Positions 1-10,833 of a stretch of 64,000 bases of DNA are shown one piece after another. The stretch's first letter is position 1; each line of letters opens with the position of its first letter. Position numbers and translations under genes: made by a program. The notes beneath the pieces are model-generated. The model ran no database searches. It was not told the DNA's origin and saw only the letters and a program-made list of their open reading frames with translations. Origin of the DNA: Piezodorus guildinii (lineage: Eukaryota > Arthropoda > Insecta > Hemiptera > Pentatomidae); NCBI GenBank assembly GCA_023052935.1, contig CM041298.1, positions 53,575,813 to 53,639,812 on the forward strand, written 5' to 3'.

Positions 1-302
1 GTGTGGAAAAAGTTGTGGTGGTGCTGCTAGCATTGAAAATTTGAATTTATTTCCGTATATAATATTTGTTGCTGTGACTTACTGTTTTATATGAGAAAAA
101 AAACCAAATACTTGGTTTTAAGTATTAATATTTCTTCATTTCTTTAGTGTTGGTGTTTGACATGCTTTACATCTGTTGGTGTTACTCGAATCAAACTGTT
201 GACAATGGTTTCCATGTCAGTAATTAATAGAATATTTTTTGTTATATACCATTTGTCACTAGAACTTACCATTTAGAAGCTTTATTGGTTTCAATAAAAA
301 AA

Positions 303-338
<36 letters not shown>

Positions 339-495
339 TAGTGTTTCACTCCCAAAAAATGTAACACTGATTCTTCTGGTGTTGCTAGGATTGAAAATTT
401 GCCGACAGTGTCTTCATCAGACATTTAATGTTGCCAGAGAATATTGTTTGTTATATAACATTTATCGCTAGGACCTATATTTTAGATAGATAGAA
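1..495. other. AT-rich intergenic DNA with a 33-bp poly-T run
   Basis: No coding potential or recognisable repeat is visible. An uninterrupted T run occupies 305-337; it could be the poly-A tail of a minus-strand retroposon, but nothing next to it matches the other families in this window. Confidence 0.6.
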
Positions 496-680
496 AATAA
501 TTTTTATTTTGGGACTGGGTCCCTTTAGAATAACAGGGTTTTACAGTTGAAATAAACAATATGTCTGGCCAACAGACAAGATGAACATAATTAACTACTA
601 TTTACAATAATCGATGAATTTGTATACAATACAAAATAAATAAAATAAAAACGATCTTCAGAAGCTAATTATGTTAGACA
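496..680 (-). repeat. R1 repeat, copy 1 (probable LINE 3' end)
   Basis: The segment begins with a T-rich stretch and the phrase TTTTGGGACTGGGTCCC followed by TTAGAATAACA. The same phrase recurs near 19621 and 23140. The layout (T-rich start, then about 150 bp of AT-rich unique-looking sequence) resembles the 3' end of a retroposon on the minus strand. No coding part is attached. The identity is inferred only from recurrence within the window. Confidence 0.5.
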
Positions 681-1145
681 AAATGAGAAATAAATGAATT
701 GATAACAGAATTGAAATATATTGCTTAGTTTAAATATAACAGTTTAGTAGCTATATTCGTTGGAACTAAAAAAGTTACAATTGAAATCCTTATTTTCTGT
801 CAAATTTCTTTGTTTCAATTAATCATCAATCCCTCAGTCATCAGTAAATTATAAATTGACGTGTCCATAACCTGTTGTTTTTCCCAGTCAGGGATAAATT
901 TTTAATTTAACAGATTCTAAAATACCTTTTTTTAAAAAACAATTTAAAGCTTTAATTGTCCTAAAACTTATTGAAATAGTTTGCTTTTTTTGATGCACTC
1001 ATTTATTCAACGGTTTATTTGCATATTTCTTGAAGATATTAAAATTCTTTAGGGAAGGTGGCACTCGACAGGACAAATGTTTCATTTTAATACTCCCACC
1101 GTACTCTTTGTGGGGACATTGTCCACTTGCAACTAAAATATTTAA
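681..1145. other. AT-rich intergenic DNA
   Basis: Nothing recognisable. There is no long open frame and no match to other families of the window. Confidence 0.5.
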
Positions 1146-1149
1146 GCAG

Positions 1150-1413
1150 TTTAAATGTACTCGGTAGTTAACCTGCATTGGTAAGGTCACGGGTTCAAAC
1201 CCGCAGGTGGTCCTAGGATTTTTCAATGGCAATAAAAAATCCTTAGTTATGCCGTTTTTTGGAGGGGACTTAAAAAGGTGGTCCCGAGCCTATGCTATGT
1301 CAGGTACTCCTTAAAGATCCCCATCCTAATTACACCTGGATAGGCAAAATGTAGGAATTAGCATCGTCCGATTAGCCACAGTAGCATAAAGTAACGTTAA
1401 ATAAACAAACAAA
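1150..1413 (+). mobile_element. SINE-1, copy a (head partly truncated)
   Basis: This is a tRNA-headed short retroposon. A B-box-like GGTTCAAACCC lies near 1192, followed by the family body (GTGGTCCTAGGATTTTT, GGTGGTCCCGAGCCTATG, CATCGTCCGATTAGCC) and the tail ACGTTAAATAAACAAAC. The same body recurs in at least six places on both strands. The A-box half of the head is degraded. Transcription by RNA polymerase III is the family expectation and is not shown here. A short minus-strand open frame over the head has no biological support. Confidence 0.8.
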
Positions 1414-1449
1414 TATACATTGGTTGTATGGTTAATCAGATACTAAGTA

Positions 1450-2211
1450 TAATAATAATAATTGGCTTGGCGAACCCGTAAGTTCGATGTCGATTCCACC
1501 TAATACTCCGTACACAGATTCGTCCAATGATCACCAATCAAGCCCTACCCTCCGGGTTAAACATGATCCTCCCTTCGACGCTTCGGCCAACCTCTCGGAC
1601 GCCTACCAGTCGGTTCAGCGAATACCAACTATTTTGGAGTCCAATAACTTAACTCACCCATTTGCTAACTCAATTATACTGACAGAATATAAGCTCCACA
1701 ACCTCGCGTAACCTTCTGAATTCCCCATTAGCCTCTTGGACCAAATATTTTTTATATCACCTTATTCTTGAAAACATTAATTCGTAGTTCATCCTTCAAA
1801 GTAAGCGACCACGTTTCACATCCATATAGAACCGTAGGGATAATAATAATTTTATAAATTGAAATATTTTTAGTGACTTGATAGAAGACGTGAGCTTAGT
1901 AATTTTGCATGAGAAACACGAATTCCCGCCTATAACCACGACATTATTTCCTCCTGGATTTAATTTTTCTAGTTATCATAGAGCCTAAATACTTCAATCC
2001 CACTAGGTTTTCAAACGCATGCCTGATATATCTATATCACCAATATCGTCACCGTTTTTACTACAAACCATATATTTCGTCTTGTCGCTATTTATTTCAG
2101 GTCCTATCTCTTTATCGATTTTCAGTAACGTACTTGTATTTAGTTGTTTATTTTCCACGTTTCCGCCCAACAGTACTAAATCATTGGTGTACCCTAAAAT
2201 CGGAATTTTAG
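1450..2211 (-). pseudogene. Decayed non-LTR retrotransposon (RTE-like), RT C-terminal part
   Basis: Translation of the minus strand, with several frame changes, gives the typical C-terminal half of an arthropod endonuclease/reverse-transcriptase. Visible are a degenerate YADD box read as YTND (about 2190), a KTKYMVCSKNGDDIGDIDIS segment, the LYGCETWSLTLK phrase (about 1800), then IFGP, and finally a TGRRPRGWPKRRREDH-like tail near 1590. Stops and indels are frequent, so it is a pseudogene. The full-length Jockey element at 2223 inserted into its upstream end. The RTE assignment rests on recalled phrase patterns, not on a search. Confidence 0.75.
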
Positions 2212-2222
2212 CTCCCAGATTT
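2212..2222. repeat. Target-site duplication of Jockey copy 1 (left)
   Basis: CTCCCAGATTT occurs here and again at 7013-7023, exactly flanking the Jockey element. This marks a target-primed insertion and fixes both ends of the element. Confidence 0.85.
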
Positions 2223-2676
2223 TTTTTTATTTTATTTTTTTTTATTTATTCGTATATATTACAATTTGTCATAATAGAAAATAATAATAGTGCTACAGGA
2301 TCTCATTCATACAATATTTACAATATAAACAAAAGGAAAGTCAAATTACATAAAATAAAATCAAAATAAATAAACGTATACAATAACAAAATTTATAGAC
2401 AAAATAAATACAAATAAATGAAGTTAACAAATAAATAAACAAAACATGTCACATTCATACCTATGTACAATATTTACAATCAGCTCGGGAACCCCAGACG
2501 GGGCTTGTCCCCCCACTTGTGGAAGGACAAGCAGAGTCAAAAGGATCCCAGCGCCTCCCTCTCAGCCGCATCACTGGTGAGAGCCAGCGGTAGCTAAGTG
2601 AGGGCGCCACAGCCACAATCACACCGCACATGAGAGGAGAATCTGACCAGTGTCAGAACTCCAGAATAGATGTTTA
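2223..2676 (-). other. Jockey copy 1 3' UTR and A-rich tail
   Basis: Downstream of the ORF2 stop (minus strand) is a GC-rich block (about 2480-2670) and then an AT-rich block ending in an A-rich tail at about 2223-2250. The same 3' UTR, nearly identical, is present at 41759-42210, and its terminal 250 bp at 61306-61562. The tail is interrupted by T residues in the element sense, unlike the pure A tail of the 61.5 kb copy. Confidence 0.85.
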
Positions 2677-5355
2677 CTATACGTCTCGGGGCCACTGCCG
2701 TTTCAACCTTCTAGGAGGGTTGTATGGATGAGTGGAGCTGGATAGGGATTGTGCTAGAGGATTAGGATGATGAATGAGGTTCTGGTGGAATTTGGAAAAT
2801 TTAGATGGAATCAGGTCTGAAATAAATGGAATATTAAGGTCGTGGTGTAAGGTATAGTTGGAGACATAATAAGGAGCATTTACTATTGTTCGGAGGACTT
2901 TGGATTGAAAGGATTGAATGCGTTTGATGTTAGAACGTTTGGCTGTCCCCCATAGTTCAAGTCCGTAGGTCCACATTGGTTTCAGTATTGTCTTGTAAAG
3001 TAATAATTTGTTGTCAACTGTAAGCTTAGATTTTCTGTTTAGTAGTCTGTATAGCTGTCCGAATCGTCTGTTGAGTTCTTTTCGTTTAAGTCTTGTATGT
3101 GGGTTCCAGGTCAATCTTTTGTCTAGTAGTAAGCCAAGATACCGGACTTGTCTGAGGAAGGAAGCTGTATGGAATTGAAATGAACCATTGGACAGGATTT
3201 GCGTCGAAGGGTGAAGGTGACGTGGGTGCATTTGCTTTCATTAACCTTAATACGCCAAGCATTACACCAGTCCTCGATAAGACAAAGGTGTCTTTGCAGG
3301 ATTATGGATGCTATTTCAGGATCGGAATTGGATGATAGGATGGCGGTGTCATCTGCAAATGTTGCCAGAAAGGTGTCAGGATGAATAGGAATATCAGCAG
3401 TGTAAAGGATGTAGAGGACGGGTCCCAAGACGCTGCCTTGAGGAACACCGGCCTCAATGGGATAAAAGTTAGAAAATTCTACACCACAGCGAACTCGGAA
3501 GGAGCGGTTTGAGAGATAGGATCGTAGAATGAGGTATAGAGACTGGGGTAAATGCGTTTTAAGCTTGAAGAGTAATCCGGTGTGCCATACCCGGTCAAAA
3601 GCTTGCGCTATGTCCAGAAACGCACCAGAACAATACTCTTTGCATTCAAGGGCTGAGGAAATATGGTCTACAACTCGGAGTCCTTGTTGAACAGTGGAAT
3701 GATGAGCACGGAAACCAAACTGATGGGAAGGAAGATTTTGTGATTCTAATATAGGCAGGATTCGTTTTAGAAGGAGTTTTTCAGACTTTTGAGAGGATGG
3801 GGAGTAGACTAATAGGTCTGTAGGATGAAGTGTTGCTGGAAGGTTTACCTGGTTTTAGGAACAGAATGATTGTGGAATGTTTCCACAAGAGAGGAAAATA
3901 GGTGGTGCGTAGGATGCAGTTGTAGATATAGGTAAGGAATATAATAGCTTTCTGCGGAAGTTGACGGAGGATCTGGGGGGTAAGGAGATCATGTCCAGGA
4001 GATTTACGAAGGGTCAGTTTCTGGAGAAGATATTTAACCTCAGAGGGATTTATAGCTTTAGGAGGTAGGGAAAGAGGTATTGGTGACAAAAGGAAGTCTT
4101 GTACTGCTGCGGTATGATTGCTTTGGGATTCCGGGTGAGGAGTGAATACTTTGGAGAGGTGTGTGGCGAACTCCTCGGCTTTATCTTCATCAGACGCAGC
4201 CCAGGAGTCATCACCACGCCGGAGAGGATGGGAAACTTGATGGGATTTTAAAATCTTCTTCGTGACATTCCACAGGGAATTGTCACTAGCTGACAGAGAG
4301 GAGAGGTAGGAATTAAAGGACTGGAAACGGAAGGTCGCCAACACCTGCTTCAATTGTCTACAATAGAAGTTATAGGAGCGGCGATCTGTTGGATGTCGGG
4401 TGCGCTGCCATAATGATCTGGCACGGCGTTTTGCATGGATTAGGTCTGTAAGGTGTTGAGGCAAATGGTTTTGGTGAGGAGTTATATTGGAGTGCTTAGG
4501 AGAGGAGGCAGTCCAGACAGCTTGCTGAATGGCGGTGGTGAAGGAGTAGACGGAATCGTCAAGGTCTTCTGGGGTTTTGAGGGTCGCTCTGAGGTTAATA
4601 TTATCGGTCAGGATTTGGCGAAATAGGTTCCAGTTGACAGGGCCTCGGATAAATGACGGTGGGATAGGTTTTGGAATTGGAGTGAGAGATACTTTTAGGA
4701 TCAGTGGACTATGGTCTGAGGATAGTTCATCAAGTCGAGTTACAGATAAGTTGAGGGAGCCTAATCCGCTGTGAATGAAAAAGTCAAGGATGTCAGGATT
4801 ACGGTTGGGATCGGTTGGCCAGTAGGTAGGGGAATCAGGAGGTAGGAGATTGAAATGACGGGAGTTGAGTGCAGACAGCAAATTTCGTCCACGAGAATTC
4901 GTGGTTCTCGAACCCCACTGTTGATGCTTGGCATTTAAGTCTGCACCCAGAATGAAATGATTTCCTAAGGAATTTAGAAAGGATACAAATTCGGTGTTGG
5001 AAATGGAATTTTTGGGAGGGCAATATGCCGATGTAAGGGTTACCGGAAAGGAAAAAGTTTTGATTACTATGGCTGTGGTTTGTAGGAAATCATAGGTAGG
5101 AAGTGGGAGTAAGTGATGAGGGAGGGACTGGTGCACAATGACAGCAGTACCGGCATGGGCTTTGCCGTCTGGGTGGTCCGTACGGTATGTAACGTATTGA
5201 GGTATTTTAAAGTACTGTTTAGTGGTTAGTCTAGTTTCAGTAATAAGTGCTACGTCAACGTTTTTGTCTTGCAATAAAGCTGTAAGTTCGTCAGTATGAT
5301 TTCTAACACCATTCGCATTCCATAGGAGAATGGATAAGGAGTTAGGTGAAGTCAT
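2677..5355 (-). pseudogene. Jockey ORF2: AP endonuclease plus reverse transcriptase (frameshifted)
   Basis: ORF2 encodes the enzyme that nicks the target and reverse-transcribes the element RNA at the nick. The first 524 codons (5355-3784) are open. The N-terminal endonuclease shows N13/N15 (WNANG), E40 (ITETRL), D139/N141 (GADLNAKHQQW) and SSDHSPL (213-219). The RT domain starts near SPGHDLLTP and SSYRPISLLP. One lost T near 3775 ends the frame at a TGA. The next segment (about 3770-3123) holds AFDRVW, GVPQGSVLGP and the catalytic FADD. A second one-base loss near 3155 shifts to the last segment (about 3150-2677), which ends in PRRLKRQWPRD. ORF2 starts with the ATG immediately after the ORF1 stop (TAAATG), which suggests reinitiation or coupled translation. 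Confidence 0.9.
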
Positions 5356-6672
5356 TTAAGGATTTTTTAAGGAAGGGATTAAGTTTGATACAAGATTAGT
5401 AAGTAGTGATATTAGCGGCATAACGAGGGATTTGATTTCAGTGATGAAGGATGTCATCAAACTTGTAAGGTCTGAGACATTTGATGGAGGAGGAATATGA
5501 GAAATTTGATGCGGGTGAGGTTTTTGAGGGTTGGGTAAATTTTGAGGAATAGTTGGTTGTGGAACGGTTTGAGTATTTTGAAGTGTGTGTTGTTCCGGCA
5601 GGGCCTCGGCCTCTTTGTTCTGGTTCCCACCTCCAAGTAGATGGGCAAATGTTACATTGGAATCAATTGTTTTTGAAGGTTGTCTTCTGCTTCTGATCGG
5701 TTCAGCTGTTTCATCCAGATTCTGAGGTTTTTGGTATCTGCTTTTGAGGTTCTTGTAGATTTGACATCCCTTGTAGCTAGCCGGGTGGTCCTTGAGGCAC
5801 AGAGCACAAACAGCGGGTGTTGATCTTGGTCTTGTACATTCTTCTGACTTATGTTGTTCACCGCATTTCACACAGCGTGGTATGTGGTGACAATAACTTC
5901 TGGTATGACCATATGCCTGACAATTGTGGCACTGAACTATTTCTTTCTTAGTGTAAGGTTTTTCAACTCTTACACTAGTATAGTATAATCTATTGAGGTC
6001 ATAAATTTTTTCAACTCCTGCTGATGGTTCCAAGTCCACAAAGAATAGAGGCAGTGGAATTTTATCTTTTAGAACGTTGGTTACTTGTCGCACTTTATAG
6101 CCTATCTCCGTCAGTTCTTCTTGGATAACTGCTGCTGGTGTCGAAGGGTGTAGGTTTCTAATTACAACCCTTAAAGCTCTCTCCTGGCGTAACTGATATG
6201 TATGAAAATCAGCTTTGGTCTCTGTCAGATATTTTAGTATTTTTCTGTAGGTTTCGGCGGTAGTCGGGGATATTTTAGTATCACTGGTTCTACTTATACA
6301 ATAATAACTGTTAGGATCGGTTAATTTGTTTAGATGCGCACACAGTAGTTGAAAGTTTTTAATATTTTTAACAAATATTGGTGGAGGTTGTGGTTCTTTT
6401 GGTATAGGAGAAGATTCCATTGTTTCTTTTTCAATTTGAAGGATCTGAAATGGGTTCGGTGTAAAAAACGGCGATTCTTCAGTTAATCCTTGTGATGATG
6501 TGCTAGGCTGTGGTTCAGATCCTAAAGAGGTAGCTGAAGCAGTCGCTAGTGGAATCATTTTTTTATTATTATCACGGCGAGGTCTCTGTTTTGTGGGAGA
6601 CGAGTTTGAACCTGCAGATCTAGATCTTTTACTTGTAACTTTCGAGAACATCACTTGATGAAAATATCGCAT
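5356..6672 (-). CDS. Jockey ORF1 nucleic-acid-binding protein (438 aa, intact)
   Basis: This is the gag-like protein that coats the element RNA. A polar, Ser/Pro-rich N-terminus (residues 1-95) is followed by a PRE/C2HC-type region (about 160-245) with the LFFVDLEPS and RVEKPY phrases typical of Jockey ORF1. Three zinc knuckles follow: CX2CX4HX4C (248-261), CX2CX3HX4C (267-279) and CX2CX3HX6C (289-303). A Pro/Gln-rich linker and a hydrophobic C-terminus (400-438) complete it. The ATG at 6672 gives the full domain set, and the next in-frame ATG is only seven codons on. The frame is open throughout, so ORF1 could still be translated although its partner ORF2 is broken. Confidence 0.9.
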   Translation of the reverse strand: MRYFHQVMFSKVTSKRSRSAGSNSSPTKQRPRRDNNKKMIPLATASATSLGSEPQPSTSSQGLTEESPFFTPNPFQILQIEKETMESSPIPKEPQPPPIFVKNIKNFQLLCAHLNKLTDPNSYYCISRTSDTKISPTTAETYRKILKYLTETKADFHTYQLRQERALRVVIRNLHPSTPAAVIQEELTEIGYKVRQVTNVLKDKIPLPLFFVDLEPSAGVEKIYDLNRLYYTSVRVEKPYTKKEIVQCHNCQAYGHTRSYCHHIPRCVKCGEQHKSEECTRPRSTPAVCALCLKDHPASYKGCQIYKNLKSRYQKPQNLDETAEPIRSRRQPSKTIDSNVTFAHLLGGGNQNKEAEALPEQHTLQNTQTVPQPTIPQNLPNPQKPHPHQISHIPPPSNVSDLTSLMTSFITEIKSLVMPLISLLTNLVSNLIPSLKNP

Positions 6673-7012
6673 TGATTAAAAAAAATAAATAGGAATAAAT
6701 ATATAATGGAATAAGAATAAGAAGGAAAAAAAATAAATAAAAGAAAGATAAGGAAAAGAAAAGCAAGCCCGAGCTTGCCGAGCTAGCGGCAATCAGCTGA
6801 TGAGTGACCCTCCTTTCACTTTTTCGTGATTGTACAAAGTAAATTATAACTTTGCTTACCGAAATTTCTCCAATATTCACTGCTGTAGTATTCCTGAGGA
6901 CTAGTGATGTTTTCCTGACTGAACTCAAGCGAATTCCTACTGAAAAAAGCAAAAATCTGAGAGACGAAGTAACGTATGACTGTTATCATCGAGCGCATCA
7001 GCTGTCAATCCC
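6673..7012 (-). other. Jockey copy 1 5' UTR (probable internal promoter region)
   Basis: This 340-bp leader runs from the element 5' end (7012, next to the target duplication) to the ORF1 start. Jockey-type LINEs carry an internal RNA polymerase II promoter here; I infer this from family knowledge and no specific motif was confirmed. An A/T-rich stretch directly precedes the ATG. Confidence 0.6.
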
Positions 7013-7023
7013 CTCCCAGATTT
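7013..7023. repeat. Target-site duplication of Jockey copy 1 (right)
   Basis: CTCCCAGATTT, matching 2212-2222. Confidence 0.85.
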
Positions 7024-8117
7024 AAAGATTTATTCTATCTTATTATATAGAGGTACAATATGTATGAGTTATATCATTTTTCACTCATTCTTTTTGAGAT
7101 ATTTTACTATAAATATTTCTAAGCTGGAAAAAATCCTGCTATGAAAATTTATATTGAAAAAAAGGTATAGCTTACACGATAAAAATTTCTAAAACAAGTA
7201 GTGCAAGGATAAGGCTATATAAGGAAAAATATTTAAGCGTGAAAATCATTTCTAACCTCTCTTGTCGTAGCGCGCCAAATGTTTCAGTTGATGTAATTTT
7301 TCGCAATTTTTTAAACCATTTTTTTGGCTACTTAGGTAATGTGTTGTAAGGACCAAAATTTTATAAAATACTCTCATTATCATTCTAGTTTTTGTTTGGT
7401 TCTTAAATATGCAAAATTACCGGAGTTAATATTTTTTAAAGAAAACGTTATTTTAACATTTAAGAGAGTTTTATAACTCCGGAACCAGAGTTAGTCTCAA
7501 AGACCAAATTTGTATCACTTAAACAGATAGTATAGAAAGGCGATTTGTATAAGTTTCATAGTTTTTCACTCAGTCCCTTTTGAGATATTTCCGTGTGAAC
7601 ATCGCGAAAAATCAATTTTTGCCAATTTTGGAAATTCGTATAGAAAAAAGTACTATGTTCTCAAGATCGAAATTTTTACAGCAAGTAGGACTAAGACTAA
7701 GCTTCATAATAAAAAATAATTAAAAGTGAGTCTCATTTCCTTCATGTACTTTTACCTTGTTGAAAATCTCGTTTTTTATTCATTTTCGAGAACTCTTTAA
7801 AGTACTTTCTTCTCTTTATAGGCAATAAGTTGTGATGACAAAAAATACAAAGTATGTCCTTATCTTATTGTTAATTTTTTTTTTGATTCGATATCTGAAA
7901 AAATAAAGGAATTAGAAAGGTTTTCCCATCACATGTTTTGAATTCCCGTGAAGATCAATTAAAACGGCTGCAACACTAAAAGTATTGGTCCGAATTTTTT
8001 TTTATTTATGGTTATATATTAACGAAAGGATAGAGAATGACTGGTAAAAATCACGAAAATAAAAAATGTCAAGCGGTGAAATTAATGAAAATCGGACGAT
8101 TTCAAATGGATTAACCC
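7024..8117. repeat. R3 repeat, copy 1, with an internal diverged duplication
   Basis: The stretch 7660-8117 matches 57880-58348 (shared phrases include ACAGCAAGTA, GTGAGTCTC and AATGAAAATCGGACG). Within it, 7050-7360 and 7535-7860 are diverged direct repeats of each other: both have TTTTTCACTCA, TTTTGAGATAT and AAATTTTTACAGCAAGTA-like phrases in the same order. There is no coding potential. The other copy (57.5 kb) is a foldback, so this is probably a non-autonomous DNA transposon that has lost its left arm here. Confidence 0.55.
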
Positions 8118-8191
8118 ATATATAAAAGCTTGTTTATTAATTTTCTACAAAACAAAAAAAAAAAAAATCGTTGAAATCGGTTTAGAAATAG

Positions 8192-9455
8192 TAAATCGTT
8201 GACCATATTTCCTCTGCCCTTGAGAACAAGGAGTACTGCTTGGGTGCATTTCTGGACATAACGCAAGCATTTGACCGGGTGTGGCACCCGGGATTGCTCT
8301 TTAAGCTCAAAAACCATTCACCCCAATCCTTATACCTAGTCCTCCGATCCTATCTATCAAACCGCTCCTTCCGAGTTCGCTGTGGTGCAGAATATTCCAA
8401 TTATTATCCAGTCGAATCCGGTGTTCCTCAGGGCAGTGTCCTTGGTCCTATCCTCTACAATATATACACGGCTGATATTCCTCTTTGCCCTAATACCTTC
8501 CTAGCAACGTACGCTGATGACACAGCTATCCTATCCTCTCACTTAGATCCCGAAATTGCATCTACAGGCCTCCAAACGCACCTTTCTCAAATTGAAGACT
8601 GGTGTAACAACTGGAGAATCAAAGTCAATGAATCCAAATGCAGACATGTCACCTTTACCCTTCGAAGACAATCCTGCCCTCCAGTTCTCTTTAACTCCGT
8701 TCCGCTTCCTTTCTCCGACACAGTCCGGTATCTTGGCTTCCTTCTGGACAAAAGACTAACTTGGAACCCGCATACTAGACTTAAACGACAAGAACTTAAT
8801 CGACGATTCGGACAATTATACAGACTACTGAACAGAAATTCTAAATTATCTATCGAGAACAAACTGCTAATATACAAGACAGTACTGAAACCTATCTGGA
8901 CCTACGGACTTGAACTGTGGGGGACAGCCAAATTTTCTAACATCAAACGCATTCAATCCTTCCAATCAAAAGTCCTCCGAACAATAGTTAATGCTCCTTA
9001 TTATGTATCCAACCATACCTTACACCGCGACCTAAATATTCCATTTATTTTAGACCTTATACCAATAAAATTCTCTAAATTCCATCAGAACCTTATCCAT
9101 CACCCTAATCCCCTAGCTCAATCCTTATCCAGCTCCACACATCCTTACCATCCTCCTAGAAGGTTGAAACGGTAGTGGCCTCGAGACCTCTTGTAAAATG
9201 TATATTGGAGTTCTAGCATTGGCTAGATTCTCCACTCACGTGCTGTATGCTTGTGAATTGTATATAGGTATGAGTGACTTTTGTATATATTTTTATTGAT
9301 TTTGTTTTGTATATATTTATATTGTATTATTATTATATAAATTTATTGTTTTGTATATATCGTGTGAATGCAGTATGAATGTTGTACTTTATCCCTATTA
9401 AAAATGTCCTAAATTGGACAGATTGTAATATTGTTCAATAAAGAATTGTTTCTAA
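8192..9455 (+). mobile_element. 5'-truncated Jockey-superfamily LINE (related subfamily)
   Basis: The segment is homologous to the RT half of Jockey copies 1 and 2 but on the plus strand and clearly diverged. It is flanked by a short direct repeat AGAAATAG (8184-8191 and 9456-9463). The 3' UTR is AT-rich with TTGTATATAT repeats and ends in AATAAAGAATTG with no long poly-A, unlike copies 1 and 2, so it is a separate subfamily. Confidence 0.8.
8193..9196 (+). pseudogene. Jockey RT C-terminal fragment, one nonsense codon
   Basis: The frame opens at the truncation point. It reads through the RT region with AFDRVW (about 8270), GVPQGSVLGP (about 8425) and the catalytic YADD (about 8510), then the thumb and C-terminal domain with WTYGLELWG and the family end PRRLKR. 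A TAG at 9173-9175 interrupts the frame seven codons before the TAA at 9194-9196 used by the relatives; the sister copies have Gln at that place. The endonuclease and RT fingers are missing by 5' truncation, so the protein cannot act alone. Confidence 0.85.
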
Positions 9456-9463
9456 AGAAATAG

Positions 9464-9744
9464 CAGAGGTATATCGTTTGGAAATTAGCAGTGGTGATTG
9501 ACCATTTTCCTTTGTATAATATATATTGCTTTTCATATTAATCAATTGCCTTTAAACTGCTTTAGTAACAGTTGTACCTTAATATAGTTATTTGAAAATA
9601 ATAAACCATTGTGTAATGATTTGCAATGGTTTTTATTTTGTTTTCATTGCTAACTACTTTGGTAGATCGTTTTTTTGTAAAGATGTGAGAGCGATAATAA
9701 CTACCAAGCAGTGTTTTGTCCTTAAAATTCAAACAACTACCATT
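9464..9744. other. AT-rich intergenic DNA
   Basis: Nothing recognisable between the LINE fragment and the SINE head. Confidence 0.5.
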
Positions 9745-9838
9745 GAAAAAGCCTAGTCATTTGCGGGGTTCGAACCCTCGACTTTGGACATAGAAGGTTG
9801 TTATGCTTACCACTGTACCCCAGGAGACCCCTTAAATG
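9745..9838 (-). mobile_element. SINE-1 head fragment
   Basis: The minus strand shows a tRNA-like head: a TACAGTGGTAAGCATAACA A-box-like segment, then GGGTTCGAACCCC (B box). CTAGGCTTTTTCAATGG follows, matching the start of the SINE-1 body. The rest of the SINE is absent. It resembles a tRNA gene superficially but lacks a closed acceptor stem. Confidence 0.65.
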
Positions 9839-10615
9839 CTTTTTAATGAAAAAAATCTTGCTCGACACGACTTTCACTTGCCTCTGTTGTTATAATCAAT
9901 TTAAAGATACAAATAAATTGTTAAAGAATTAATTATTTTGAATTTCAATAGAAACATGTGTTTTATTAAATAATCTATTATATTTTTATCTACAACAATC
10001 AGTTAGTTTTATCGGCTTTTCACCACTCTCCATTAATCTTTAAATTTCCGTGTATTAGATAATATTTTTTCTAAAATCTTTGGCTATTCAACAGTATATT
10101 ATACATCTATATTACTATTCTTGTGTTCAAAAACACAAAAATAACATTAAAAAATATGTTTGTACTTTTCTCGTTTAGTTGTTCATCAAATTCGCTCAAC
10201 CTGCATATTTACCCGTTATTCATCAATGCTAATAAAATGATCTAAATTTTTAGAAATCACCAAAATTAAAGGTACTTTAGTGGAATAAAATTTAAAATAT
10301 CGCCATTTAAGCCCTGTCAGACTATTTCAATCAGAATGAAACCTACATCATATTAAAGCCTATCAAATTTTACATCGATATAGTCTGTTTAATCAAAATC
10401 ATTTGAGCCGTTTTCGAGAAAATCATGAAAAGGTACAAAATGCATGGCATAAAGTAGATCTTCCGGTCATCTGATTTTGATGAAAAAGGTTATGTAACAT
10501 CTCGGGCGTATAGTTGTCTTAAATATGAAATTTCAGTTTCATAGGAGTTTTCGTTTTCGCCCTGGAGTTACCACACACAGACCTTTTTGCTGGACTTGGT
10601 TATTTGGACTCAGGG

Positions 10616-10618
10616 GAC
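10616..10618. repeat. Target-site duplication of the gypsy provirus
   Basis: GAC lies at 10616-10618 and again at 18501-18503 directly outside the LTRs. The uninterrupted HLE family has a single GGGGACCC at this point. Gypsy elements usually make 4-bp duplications, so one base may have changed. Confidence 0.65.
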
Positions 10619-10657
10619 AATTAAATCTCCCGCACTCACTTCGACTTAAAAAAAAAG

Positions 10658-10663
10658 TTTATT
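10658..10663 (-). terminator. Polyadenylation signal in the gypsy 3' LTR
   Basis: AATAAA in element sense (TTTATT on the plus strand), about 40 bp from the LTR end, is the expected place for R/U5 processing. Confidence 0.55.
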
Positions 10664-10799
10664 TGGTAAAAACAACAAAAATTACATGAATGTCTATTGT
10701 ACTACTTCTACTACTAACTGACTATTTACAAAATAATAACTATGTGTGAACTAATTCATGACTGGATGTAGACTGATGCTAGGAAGGGATAGGGTGGGG

Positions 10800-10807
10800 T
10801 ATTTATA
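10800..10807 (-). promoter_or_regulatory. TATA box in the gypsy 3' LTR
   Basis: TATAAATA on the minus strand, about 60 bp inside the element-sense start of the LTR. The functional copy would be the one in the 5' LTR at 18434-18441. Confidence 0.5.
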
Positions 10808-10833
10808 CAATGTCAGGAGAAAAAGTGCTGAGC

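Larger units (their letters stand above)
2223..7012 (-). mobile_element. Full-length Jockey-superfamily LINE, copy 1
   Basis: The element is about 4.8 kb, the usual size for Jockey elements. In element orientation it contains a 5' UTR (7012-6673), ORF1 (6672-5356), ORF2 (5355-2677), a GC-rich 3' UTR and an A-rich tail (about 2223-2250). It is flanked by the 11-bp direct repeat CTCCCAGATTT, and no 5' truncation is visible. ORF1 is open; ORF2 has two one-base frameshifts. A second, 5'-truncated copy of the same family lies at 41759-44314, and a short 3' end lies at 61306-61562. The insertion interrupts the RTE-like relic. Confidence 0.9.

Noticed and set aside
1487..1711. 74-codon plus-strand open frame
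   Set aside because: It is the antisense of the LINE RT C-terminal relic read on the minus strand.
4577..4774. Plus-strand frames within the Jockey element (also 3199, 8556, 42737, 44074)
   Set aside because: They are shadows of ORF2; no independent signal.
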